From: Verrucomicrobiota bacterium
GTDB taxonomy: Bacteria; Verrucomicrobiota; Verrucomicrobiia; Limisphaerales; Pedosphaeraceae
Assembly: GCA_021325145.1 (NCBI GenBank)
Contig: JAJPHR010000025.1
Span: forward strand, 62,001-126,000
Direction of reading: 5' to 3'
Length of the DNA: 64,000 nucleotides
Shown here: positions 51,081 through 59,256 of the stretch, in pieces
How positions within the stretch are numbered: the first letter of the stretch is position 1
How the letters are laid out: each line of letters begins with the position of its first letter
Program-made: the position numbers and the translations under genes
The notes under the pieces: generated by a model
Told to the model about the DNA's origin: nothing
The model's database searches: none
What the model saw: only the letters and a program-made list of their open reading frames with translations

Positions 51081-51944
51081 GTGATTGCCCGGAGACTGAT
51101 GGTTCCATCGGTGCTGCTTTTGATTGCCGTCCTGCTGGTGTCCGCGTACGGGCAGTACGGCGGCGGCCGGTTCCGCAGGGGTTATGGGTTCCGCGGTTCG
51201 GAGCACAATCAGGAGCAGGAGGAAATGGAGCAGGCAATCAAGCCGGGGTTCCGCGAGGATACGTTCACGTTCGCGCGGCTCAAGTTCGATGCCGACACCG
51301 GTTACGGACTCGGCAACGGCCGATTGTGGGATGATGACACTCCCGAAGCAGATCTGACCCTGACTTATCGTTTGTTCCAGACGACGTGCCTCAAGGTGCG
51401 GCCCGGGTTGAACTTCATCGACATCACCGCGAAGGACATCGAAAACTATCCTTTTGTTTACACCGCTGCTTCAGGACGAATGGTCTTGAGTGACGATGAG
51501 GTCACCACGTTGCGGCGCTATTTGCTCAACGGTGGTTTCCTGATGGCGGATGATTTTTGGGGCGATGATCAATGGCATCACTTCTACGATCAGATGAAGC
51601 GGGTCTTTCCTGATCGCGAACCCGTCCTGTTGACGCTGGACCACCGCATTTTCCACGAAGTGTTCGATTTCAATAAGCTGCCGCAGATACCGAGCGTCGG
51701 CGCATTTTTCAACTACGGGGTTTCCTATGATCCGGGACCGTCCTATGTGGAGAAGGGCCATGATCCTCTGTATTACGCCATCTACGATGACAAACAGCGG
51801 ATGATGATGCTCATCTGCCTGAACAACCATTTTGGCGACGGCTGGGAGCACGAGTCCGAAGATCAGACTTACTTCGACAGGTTCTCCGAGCCGATGGGCT
51901 ATCCGATGTTTATCAACATCCTCTTCTACGCCACGACACATTAA
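51081..51944 (+). CDS. DUF4159 domain-containing secreted protein
   Basis: The frame begins with a GTG at 51081 (287 residues); an ATG at 51099 would also keep the signal peptide (VPSVLLLIAVLLVSAYG). DUF4159 covers most of the protein: FTFARLKFDADTGYG, then YPFVYTAASGRMVLSDDEVTTLRRYLLNGGFLMADDFWGDDQW, VFPDREPVLLTLDHRIFHEVF, MLICLNNHFGDGWEHE. The fold is related to glutamine-amidotransferase-like/flavodoxin-like modules. These proteins are widespread in Planctomycetota and Verrucomicrobiota, with unknown function. Confidence 0.92.
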   Translation: MIARRLMVPSVLLLIAVLLVSAYGQYGGGRFRRGYGFRGSEHNQEQEEMEQAIKPGFREDTFTFARLKFDADTGYGLGNGRLWDDDTPEADLTLTYRLFQTTCLKVRPGLNFIDITAKDIENYPFVYTAASGRMVLSDDEVTTLRRYLLNGGFLMADDFWGDDQWHHFYDQMKRVFPDREPVLLTLDHRIFHEVFDFNKLPQIPSVGAFFNYGVSYDPGPSYVEKGHDPLYYAIYDDKQRMMMLICLNNHFGDGWEHESEDQTYFDRFSEPMGYPMFINILFYATTH

Positions 51945-51974
51945 TGCGCGAGCGCAGGAACGGGCGGCGCAATG

Positions 51975-52090
51975 TCGTATGGAGTCCCGGCTTCAGCCGG
52001 CGGGGCTGTCGTGCGGTCAAACGTATTGAAGCTTTCAAAAATCATTTTGTCTGCGTGTCCCTTGCCACGCAAAGGCGGGACTCCATACGA
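51975..52090. mobile_element. MITE-like element, copy 2
   Basis: This 116 bp unit has perfect 15 bp terminal inverted repeats TCGTATGGAGTCCCG / CGGGACTCCATACGA. Its interior, read from the other strand, aligns with the copy at 27574-27687 (CGCCTTTG.., CCGGCTGAAGCCGGGACTCC). It lies between the convergent DUF4159 and multicopper oxidase genes. Confidence 0.75.
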
Positions 52091-52100
52091 TGATGCACCC

Positions 52101-53501
52101 TTAATTCGCGGGCGCGCCGTGGCTGGCTTTGGCCTGAATGTTCGTTGCACTCGGCGGCGGGAAACCGAGGAATGCATTGGCCGGTAAGAGGCTGGCCCCG
52201 GGTTTGCCTTTGGGATACACCGTGACCAAAGCGAACATCCCATTGTTCATGTGTTCGTCCACATGACAATGAAACAGCCAATGGCCGGGATTGTCCGACA
52301 CCATATCAGCGACCTTCATCGATCCCGGCAGCAGTTCGACCGTATCGGTTCGCCGCACTCCCTCGTCAAGCACCCGCAAGCCATGCCAGTGAGGCGTGTG
52401 CAAATCGCTTTCCGAACCCAGGCCGAAGAGATACCAACGCACGCGCTCGCCTTCGTTCATTTCCAAACCAGGCAGGTTGCCATAAATGAAGCCGTTGATG
52501 GCGTGGCGCTCGCCTTCTTCCTTGAGTTCAGCCGCCGAAAGTTTTTTGCCGCCCGGCGTTGCCATGCTGCTGATTAAATTGCTGATCGACTGGCCGCCAC
52601 CGGCTGCTTCCAAGCGTTCCTTCGCTTCCGGGTCCGTTTGACTTTCGTTGAAAATCATGAACAGTGCGGGCATCTCCCGGTCCACGTCGTTGGGTGTGCC
52701 ATCAGGCCTGGCCCGCTTGGAGTCGGTGACGATGATGCAGCCCGCCAAACCGAGATTGATCTCCCCTTCCCCCGCGACGTGGCTATGGTAAAGCCAGCCC
52801 TTGGAACTGGGCTCGCTGGGCAGCGGACCAGACTCCTCGTCGAGATACCACACATAGTCGAATCGCCCATTTGGCCCGATGGCCGCTCCCAGGCCTTGCG
52901 TCGGACGATCATCGTTGGCCCGGGATTGAAGCAATTTCAACTGGTTGTTGTTGCCGTGATAACTGCCCTCGCTGTCCTTGTCGTATTTGACGCCGTGCGG
53001 GTGCATGGAAAGCGGCAGCGCCGTGCGATTCAAAAACGTGATCTCCAAATATTCTCCCACGACGCCCCGCAACACCGGACCGAGAATGCCCAGGCGCGGA
53101 GGCTGCGGCACGCGCTGTGTAAACGTCGCGTCCGTGTATTGGAAATACCGCGCCTTGCGGACCATATGCCACGCGACAACGTCCGGCAACGGAGTCATGC
53201 CGCAGACCGGATCGGAGCCGATGGGCATGAAGTCCCATTGGACCGGTTCGGCGGCAATGTAGTAATGGCGGATTCTGGCCGGGTCGGGAGTTTGCCCGAA
53301 ATATTTGCCGCCCACTTCGCCCATGCTGGCCGTGACCGTGGGTTTGATGTCATAGGCCGGCAAGGTTTGTCCGCGAACTTCCAAGGCGCCCAACAGCACG
53401 GTGAGCAAACCGAACATCCGCAGCGCCGATAATGCGCGCCCCCCGAGTCCCGAAGTATTCGAATGAAAATGAGCAGACACTTGCGTTTTAGTGGACTGCA
53501 T
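52101..53501 (-). CDS. Multicopper oxidase, exported
   Basis: The start at ATG 53501 is preferred (466 residues) because it brings the signal peptide (LRMFGLLTVLLGALEVRG) near the N-terminus; the frame extends to 53654. All copper-binding motifs are present in order: MHPHGVKYDK, WLYHSHVAGEGE, TPHWHGLRVL, and HWLFHCHVDEHMNNGM, the last being the type 1/type 3 HCHxxxHxxxM signature. It oxidises a metal ion or phenolic compound with O2 outside the cytoplasm. The substrate is not predictable. It is convergent with the DUF4159 gene. Confidence 0.93.
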   Translation of the reverse strand: MQSTKTQVSAHFHSNTSGLGGRALSALRMFGLLTVLLGALEVRGQTLPAYDIKPTVTASMGEVGGKYFGQTPDPARIRHYYIAAEPVQWDFMPIGSDPVCGMTPLPDVVAWHMVRKARYFQYTDATFTQRVPQPPRLGILGPVLRGVVGEYLEITFLNRTALPLSMHPHGVKYDKDSEGSYHGNNNQLKLLQSRANDDRPTQGLGAAIGPNGRFDYVWYLDEESGPLPSEPSSKGWLYHSHVAGEGEINLGLAGCIIVTDSKRARPDGTPNDVDREMPALFMIFNESQTDPEAKERLEAAGGGQSISNLISSMATPGGKKLSAAELKEEGERHAINGFIYGNLPGLEMNEGERVRWYLFGLGSESDLHTPHWHGLRVLDEGVRRTDTVELLPGSMKVADMVSDNPGHWLFHCHVDEHMNNGMFALVTVYPKGKPGASLLPANAFLGFPPPSATNIQAKASHGAPAN

Positions 53502-53683
53502 GAGCGGCGAGGAGGTCAAGCGCCAAAGACCCATCTTCGTTGAATACCTTGTCGAACTCGGTGGAGAAGCCTCGCTTATCTCAGTTTTGATTTTGCGATG
53601 GCAACGGCATAAACATGCTGCGCGCCAAAAAAGTTTGCTTTGAAAATCACCCATTTCTTGTCCGGCGTGATCATGGTGTTCGG

Positions 53684-54970
53684 TCAGGCTTTCACGGTCT
53701 GATGTTTGCTCACGTAAGCCGGGTCAATGTCCACGCCCAAACCCGGGCCGGTTGGAACTTTCATTTTTCCATCCACCACCTTGAGCGGCGAGGTTTTACA
53801 TTCAAACTGAACGCTCGTTTTGAGGCCTTTGAATTCGTGATGCGGCATTGGGTTGGGCAGAATGGAGACAAAGTGCATCATGTAAAGAAACCCGAGCCCT
53901 CCGCCGGACATGTGCGGGGTGCAACTCTTTCCAAAAGCAGCGGCCATGCGCGCCACTTTCAGGGAACGAATCATCCCACCGAAATAATAGTTGTCCGGCT
54001 GGACAATTTCCACCGCGTCGTTGGCGATGAGCCGGCGAAAACCGTGCAAGCTGTATTCCTGCTCGCCGAGGGCAATCGGCAGGGAAAGCCCTTCGGCGAC
54101 CTGCCGGGTTTCCTCATGCCAGTCGAACATCACCGGCTCCTCAAAAAAACCATACTTGTATTCTTCGAGCAACTTGCCCACGCGAATCGCTTCCTCGACC
54201 GAATAGAATCCATTTGCGTCCGCAAACAGCGCCATTTGATCACCAAACGTTTTTCGGACGAGCGGAATCATCTTTTCGGTCCGTCCCGGCGGGCCGACGG
54301 CATTAATGTCGGTGGTCATGAACATGAGACCGCCGATTTTGATTTTAAGAGCGCGGGCATTGTATTCGGCGACGTCACGCTTGATCAGGTCCAGGGATTC
54401 TTCGACTGGTTTCTCGCGGTACTCGGTGGCCTGATAAACCACGACCTCGGGGTGCTGGATCTCTCCCATCAACTGGCCGATGGACTTCCCGGCGATGCGC
54501 CCGAGCATATCGAGGATGGCAAACTCGATGGTCGCCAGCGGCGTGCCAAGGGAGATGCCGTTGTATCTGAAATTAAAGCCGTAGATAAAAACCTTTTCCA
54601 AAAGCAGATCGAGGTCCCGCGCATCTTTGCCGAGGAAAAACGGTTGCAAATTATGGCTGAAGATCGGATAAAGCGCATTCAGCCCGCTGTGCCCAACCGA
54701 AATGCCTTCGGCACCGTCGCGTGAACGCACCCGGCAAAGGAAATTGTCCTGATACCGCAGCAACTCAAGCGTCTCGATAATCACCGGCGTGGTGAACAAC
54801 TCACGTTTCAACACGGGTTGCTTAAGAATCTCGTCGAGCCTGGCATAACGTGGATTCGGGCTCTTTGGCCCCCGTCTCGACCCGTCCGTGCCCAGACCGG
54901 AAAGAGGCAGAGCAGCCGCCAGACTGCCGAAAAGATTAGCTTTAACGAATTGACGCCGATTGGCCTTCAT
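53684..54970 (-). CDS. Mandelate racemase/muconate-lactonising (enolase superfamily) protein, Tat-like signal
   Basis: This 428-residue protein has an N-terminal [21 protein letters not shown], a Tat-like signal. The enolase-superfamily capping domain is followed by the barrel with the K-x-K motif (LKIKIGG, Lys209/Lys211), metal-binding Asp251 in FADANG, Glu277 in FFEEP, and a later Glu in LGEQEY. A His in [12 protein letters not shown] is a candidate second base. Expected activity is dehydration or racemisation of a sugar acid, possibly in the periplasm. It fits the sugar-oxidising enzymes elsewhere in the window. Confidence 0.93.
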   Translation of the reverse strand: MKANRRQFVKANLFGSLAAALPLSGLGTDGSRRGPKSPNPRYARLDEILKQPVLKRELFTTPVIIETLELLRYQDNFLCRVRSRDGAEGISVGHSGLNALYPIFSHNLQPFFLGKDARDLDLLLEKVFIYGFNFRYNGISLGTPLATIEFAILDMLGRIAGKSIGQLMGEIQHPEVVVYQATEYREKPVEESLDLIKRDVAEYNARALKIKIGGLMFMTTDINAVGPPGRTEKMIPLVRKTFGDQMALFADANGFYSVEEAIRVGKLLEEYKYGFFEEPVMFDWHEETRQVAEGLSLPIALGEQEYSLHGFRRLIANDAVEIVQPDNYYFGGMIRSLKVARMAAAFGKSCTPHMSGGGLGFLYMMHFVSILPNPMPHHEFKGLKTSVQFECKTSPLKVVDGKMKVPTGPGLGVDIDPAYVSKHQTVKA

Positions 54971-55058
54971 AGGATGGCCTTCGATCAGACCACAGGCTCA
55001 AGTGCATTTCAAGGATTCATTGCACGTGAAATATGCCCGGACGACAGGAAAGGGAAAG

Positions 55059-55090
55059 TTTTACACCAAGAACACAAAGGAAACAAAGAA
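55059..55090 (+). repeat. Repeat arm outside GxxExxY gene 2
   Basis: TTTTACACCAAGAACACAAA followed by GGAAACAAAG. A shortened version (TTTTACACCAAGGAAACAAA) recurs at 55634-55655 on the other side of the GxxExxY gene, in the same orientation. An inverse arm, CTTTGTTGCCTTTGTTGCC, lies at about 55187-55206 within the gene's 3' end. Confidence 0.55.
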
Positions 55091-55176
55091 TTCTGTTTCA
55101 GCATGGCACGCTGAAAATTGTTGGCCGCCCGGTTCTCGCGCCCCAATGTCGTACGTGGAGGACGACTGTGCTTCTT

Positions 55177-55626
55177 TCATTCAAACTTTGTTGCCTTTGT
55201 TGCCTTCTGTTCATTCCCTCCGGCTTCCCAGTTGACTCCGGGCAGGATCATGCGCACTACTCCGTCGGTGAGTTTCAATTCGTGGAAGTTGATGATCAGG
55301 CCAAGCGGAACATCCAGTAGCTTCATGTAGCTCAGGAGTTGAGCTTTATGAATCGGCAGAATCTCCCGAACGCATTTGAGTTCCAACAGCAGACAGCCCT
55401 CGACGAGAACGTCGAACCGTAATGGTTCCTCAAATACCAGGCCTTTGTATTCGACTTTGATGAGGCGTTGATTGACGGAAGTGATTTTCCGCAATTCCAG
55501 TTCGCGCATCAAACAGCGTTCATAGATGCTTTCAATCAACCCCGGTCCCTTGAGCCGATGGACCTCAATGGCCGCGCCGATCACCAGCCGGCTCAAGTCA
55601 TGGGCTTTCTGGAAGAGCGGATGCAT
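55177..55626 (-). CDS. GxxExxY protein (PD-(D/E)XK-like), intact copy
   Basis: This 149-residue protein has the family start LSRLVIGAAIEVHRLKGPG and the motif GLIESIY (Gly29, Glu32, Tyr35). The nuclease-like core is Asp72 in LRFDVLV and Glu82-x-Lys84 in LLELKCV. The usual ending GLIINFHELKLTDGVVRMILPG is in frame. The final residues (GGNEQKATKATKFE) are encoded by the flanking repeat CTTTGTTGCCTTTGTTGCC, so the gene ends inside a repeat arm. Unlike the copy at 20.7 kb it has no frameshift. The family occurs in many environmental bacteria; its function is unknown. Confidence 0.88.
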   Translation of the reverse strand: MHPLFQKAHDLSRLVIGAAIEVHRLKGPGLIESIYERCLMRELELRKITSVNQRLIKVEYKGLVFEEPLRFDVLVEGCLLLELKCVREILPIHKAQLLSYMKLLDVPLGLIINFHELKLTDGVVRMILPGVNWEAGGNEQKATKATKFE

Positions 55627-55633
55627 GGATGCT

Positions 55634-55655
55634 TTTACACCAAGGAAACAAAGGG
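55634..55655 (+). repeat. Repeat arm upstream of GxxExxY gene 2
   Basis: TTTTACACCAAGGAAACAAA lies just before the start of the GxxExxY gene on the minus strand. It is the partner of 55059-55090. The remainder of the 55627-56070 gap is AT-rich, with nothing recognised. Confidence 0.55.
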
Positions 55656-56070
55656 ATTTGTTTTGGGCCCGGCATGTCGCGCGAAAGCACTCGATGTTTA
55701 TGGCTGAAATTTGTAGTTGCCATCACAGGATTATGAAGGAACGACTTCAATCCAATCAAAATTTCCATCTCAACTCAATGTTGAACAACTGATTTAAGGA
55801 CGCCCATAGTCCAAAGAGTTTTCAGTTCGCGCCTAAAGAGCTTCTGAACAAATTCTCTGTGCTCTTTGTCGGCTGGACTCAATATGATGCCTCTCATCTG
55901 TCTTCATATTCGGACGCTTAAAATAACGATCATCCGCGCCTTTATTCTGGCTAACTGAACATCGATGCCCCTTTTATTACAAGTCCTATTTACAAATGAA
56001 AACACTGCACCACCAGGACCAGTTCCTTTTCAGGTTATCACCGGGAACCAACCGCGTCCTGGTACTTCGA

Positions 56071-58158
56071 CTAGTTGGAAAGTGTCCGCGACGCCGTCCC
56101 GCCATTTGCCGCACTGTGTCCCGAACCGGCCGACGCCAGCACTTCACGGGATGGCTGGCCGGGTCGTGTAACCCGCAGGAGCAGCTCGTTGAGTCGCTGC
56201 AGGTGCGGTGGCTTGCCTACCACGGCATCGACTTCAGGCGCGGTTTCGCCATCGGCTTTCATCATCGCGCCCCAACCGGTCATCATGATGATGGGTGTGC
56301 GGGGAGATTCGGCCTTGATGATCCGTGCCAGTTGGTGTCCATCCATCTTTGGCATCCCAAGGTCGGTAATGACGACTTCAAAGGGCTCGTTTTTTTGCCT
56401 TGCGCCACGGAATAATTCCATTCCCTGCTCGCCGCTCGAGGCCGTGATCACGCGGTGCTTGAAGTCGCTCAGGCAATCCTGGAGGAGCTGACGGATTGAC
56501 TCATCGTCGTCAATGCAAAGAACGCGCAAGGCACGCGCCGGATTATCCTGCGGTGAGTTGTCGCGAACGGCTTGCAGCGCTTTTTCCTGCATGGGAAAGG
56601 TGAGGCGAATGCAAGTGCCGCGCCCAGGCGAACTGTCGATTTCAATGTGCCCTTCGTGACGTTGCACCATGCCGTAAACCATGGCCAGGCCGAGTCCGGT
56701 GCCGCCGTGAAGCGACTTGGTGGAAAAGAACGGCTCCAGGCAACGCTGCCGTATTTTCTCGTCCATGCCGGTGCCGTTGTCCTTTACTTCCACCTGCACC
56801 CGCCGCTCGGAAGCGCCGTTTTTTTCGGAAACGGGCACCATGATGGAGCGGGTGGTAAAACTGATGGTGCCGCCTTGCGGCAGGGCGTCCACGGCGTTAA
56901 AGACGAGATTGATCAACACCTCTCGAAACTCACTCGGGTCGCTCAACAGCACCGGCAATTGTGGTTCCAGTTCATGTTGGATCTGGATGGAAACGCCCTC
57001 GCGCTGCGAAATGTCACGCCAGCGCGGACGGGTGAGTTCGATCACTTCGTGGATGGTCTGGTTGACATCCACCTCGACCAACGGCTCCGAGTCGGAACGC
57101 CGCCGGTAAAATTCCCGCATCCGGGCGACGATGTGCGAGATGTCCTCGCCGGACTTTTTGATGAGTTGCAACTGATGCCGCGAAGCCTCGGGCAGGTCCG
57201 GCAGCTTGCTCAGCAGCAGTTCTGAATAGGCGAGGATGGGAGACAACGCGTTGTTCACATCATGGGCAATTCCGCTCGCCATTTGTCCCAGGGCGCGGAG
57301 CCGTTCCTGTTGCACCACCACTTGCTGGGTTCGCCGCAATTCCTCGTAAGCCTTTTGAACTCCATCGGTAACGCGCACTTGATCGTAAAGGCCCCGGCAT
57401 TGCTCTTCGGTGGTGAGGACTTTGACCTGCAAGGCTTCCTTTTCGGAACGAACCGTCGTGATTTCGGCAATGGTCTGCTCGTTTTTATAGCGGATCTCCT
57501 CCAGGACGAGCACAATCATGCTGACGGCGATGAAAAGCTGCAGCACGGCCGCGACGAAAAAACCGGCGCTGGAAAGGTGCTGGTCCTGCTGGGACAGCGG
57601 ATAGCTCGCGAGATAAAGACCCCATAGGAAAAATCCCGTCGCCAGCATGCCCGCACCCACAAACGGCATTTTCTTCCGCAGCCGGAAAAAACAAACCCCG
57701 GCAAACACGCTGCTCAACCCGAGCAGGATGAACACCGGCATTTGCATTTGCAATATTCTCGCCTTGGTGTCCAGCGCTTTGGAAACGATGTACGGGCTGG
57801 CGAAAGTCCAAGTCAGGAGAAACACCATGAACAGGCCGAACAAGGTCTGCCGCACGGGAATTTTCAGAAACCGCAAGCTGCCCCACAAAAGAAAAACCGC
57901 CGAAATGGCCACGCAACATTGCTTGAGTTTGAAGATAATGCTTTCGGGCGCGGTATTCTCGAATTTCAAGCCCAGCGTCAGCCACAGCGCATAAAACAGC
58001 CATGCCGCCGTCCAGGCGGTGAAATAATCCCGCTTGGTGTAGTGATTGAGGTAGTAAAAAAGCCCCACCAGCATCCAGACACTTAACAGCGACACCATCA
58101 GCGCCGCCCGCAGGTATTGCCCCGAAAAATCCGATATATCCAGCCCCAGGAATCTCAT
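56071..58158 (-). CDS. Hybrid membrane histidine kinase with C-terminal receiver domain
   Basis: This is a 695-residue sensor. Seven or so hydrophobic segments occupy residues ~18-220, without a recognised periplasmic ligand domain. A short coiled coil (~225-285) leads to the dimerisation helix LGQMASGIAHDVNNALSPIL with phospho-His299. The HATPase domain has EVLINLVFNAVDALPQGG (N box), VKDNGTGMDE (G1) and GGTGLGLAMVYG (G2). The C-terminal receiver (~550-675) has CIDDDES, phospho-acceptor Asp in VITDLGMPKMDG, and MMTGWG. Signal and target are unknown. It is a single gene; no output regulator is adjacent. Confidence 0.96.
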   Translation of the reverse strand: MRFLGLDISDFSGQYLRAALMVSLLSVWMLVGLFYYLNHYTKRDYFTAWTAAWLFYALWLTLGLKFENTAPESIIFKLKQCCVAISAVFLLWGSLRFLKIPVRQTLFGLFMVFLLTWTFASPYIVSKALDTKARILQMQMPVFILLGLSSVFAGVCFFRLRKKMPFVGAGMLATGFFLWGLYLASYPLSQQDQHLSSAGFFVAAVLQLFIAVSMIVLVLEEIRYKNEQTIAEITTVRSEKEALQVKVLTTEEQCRGLYDQVRVTDGVQKAYEELRRTQQVVVQQERLRALGQMASGIAHDVNNALSPILAYSELLLSKLPDLPEASRHQLQLIKKSGEDISHIVARMREFYRRRSDSEPLVEVDVNQTIHEVIELTRPRWRDISQREGVSIQIQHELEPQLPVLLSDPSEFREVLINLVFNAVDALPQGGTISFTTRSIMVPVSEKNGASERRVQVEVKDNGTGMDEKIRQRCLEPFFSTKSLHGGTGLGLAMVYGMVQRHEGHIEIDSSPGRGTCIRLTFPMQEKALQAVRDNSPQDNPARALRVLCIDDDESIRQLLQDCLSDFKHRVITASSGEQGMELFRGARQKNEPFEVVITDLGMPKMDGHQLARIIKAESPRTPIIMMTGWGAMMKADGETAPEVDAVVGKPPHLQRLNELLLRVTRPGQPSREVLASAGSGHSAANGGTASRTLSN

Positions 58159-58454
58159 GGTTCCGATTTCCGTTTAATCCCAATTTTTACTTTGTCGCTG
58201 CCGTTCAAATAAAAGTTATGACTCCAGCTCCACCGTCAGGGTGTTTTACGAGCACGGCTCATGCCATTCCGCATGTTGCGATGGAATTGTCGGGACAAAC
58301 AGGAAGGCGACCAAACGCGCTGAAAACATCCAGAAGTACGCCAAAATGGCACTCCACCCACAAAAAACTGCCATTTCCGCACAAACTATTAGCTATCAAC
58401 CTGTTGCGCTGGTTTTTCAGCCTTCAGCCGCTCCCCAACACCAAAAAGAGAGGT

Positions 58455-58490
58455 TTAATTTACTTTAATTTACTTTAATTGGTCTTAATT
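58455..58490. repeat. Short AT-rich tandem repeat
   Basis: TTTAATTTAC is repeated about 2-3 times, followed by TTTAATTGGTCTTAATTTTT. It lies 3' to the small minus-strand frame at 58465-58698. The rest of the 58159-58464 gap shows nothing recognisable. Confidence 0.45.
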
Positions 58491-58698
58491 TTTCCTTCGG
58501 CCCCGCCATCTCGTTGGCGGCCTGAAGGACCGCGTCTGGTGTGTCAAACTGTCTCACTTCCGGGACTTTGGACCTGCGTTTGTCCACTGGAGCTTCGGCG
58601 CAGGCAGAAGCTTCCCCGGCGGCGGAGAAACCGCCTTTGTTAATGTCAAAGAGCCATCCCAGCTCCCAACGGAGCCGGGCAAAATCCACCGATGCCAC
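58465..58698 (-). CDS. Short hypothetical frame (uncertain)
   Basis: This 77-residue frame starts MASVDFARLRWELGWLFDIN and ends VRQFDTPDAVLQAANEMAGP plus a short basic tail. The sequence is protein-like, but it could equally be a translated dispersed repeat, since Ala/Glu-rich stretches such as GEASACAEAPVDKRRSKVP look like repeat-derived sequence. Its last codons run into the AT-rich tandem repeat. No family was recognised. Confidence 0.35.
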   Translation of the reverse strand: MASVDFARLRWELGWLFDINKGGFSAAGEASACAEAPVDKRRSKVPEVRQFDTPDAVLQAANEMAGPKEKLRPIKVN

Positions 58699-58896
58699 GC
58701 GTCCAAATCAAACGCGCTGCCCGCTCTCAGGATTCCCTCCCATCCTTCATCGCCACAAGGATTAGCACACACTTTGCTTGAATACAAGTGAATTTTTCTT
58801 TGACACGACTGCCCTCCTTTCGGTTCCAACCTGTGGCCGGGGCGGCGCGAGCCGACGCAACCGGGCATTGCGCGTCGGAAACCACTGTATTGCTCT

Positions 58897-59196
58897 TTAC
58901 TCAATACGCACGCACCTGCCGTAAATCCCATTCTCCCCAATCCAGCCATTGATCCGCCCGCGGTTGTTCCCGATCTGAAATCGCTTCCCTTGAACGGCTT
59001 TAATCAAATGCAGGTATTGGAATCCGTTCACCTTGCATAAGACGATGTCGCCCACGTTCAGTTCTTCGGGCTTTACCGGAACGACAGTGCAGAGCTGACC
59101 CGATTCGATTTTGCCCGCCATCGAATTGCCACGCGGCCGGAACTGAATAGTCTCCCCGCTTCGCAGTTTTTCAATGTACGATGTGGCCCAACCCAT
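58897..59196 (-). CDS. Small S24/S26-like (LexA/signal-peptidase-fold) protein
   Basis: From the ATG at 59196 this encodes 99 residues (the frame opens at 59238). It consists of almost only a peptidase S24/S26 fold: FRPRGNSMAGKIESGQL with candidate nucleophile Ser25, VGDIVLCKVNGFQYLHLIKAV with candidate Lys66, and IGNNRGRINGWIGENGIYGR, where signal peptidases and LexA have a GDN region. There is no DNA-binding domain and no membrane anchor. It could be a stand-alone processing protein or a self-cleaving repressor remnant. It is downstream of TIGR03790 on the minus strand side but starts 60 bp beyond that gene's end. Confidence 0.7.
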   Translation of the reverse strand: MGWATSYIEKLRSGETIQFRPRGNSMAGKIESGQLCTVVPVKPEELNVGDIVLCKVNGFQYLHLIKAVQGKRFQIGNNRGRINGWIGENGIYGRCVRIE

Positions 59197-59256
59197 ATGA
59201 CGGTGAGTTTGTTGAAATATCATTCCCGCGCCAAGCACGAACGCGGCGTTCCGGAT

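Noticed and set aside
55018..55033. parS-like CATTGCACGTGAAATA
   Set aside because: Only 12 of 16 positions fit the common parS consensus as I recall it, and it is 26 kb from parB; chance is likely.
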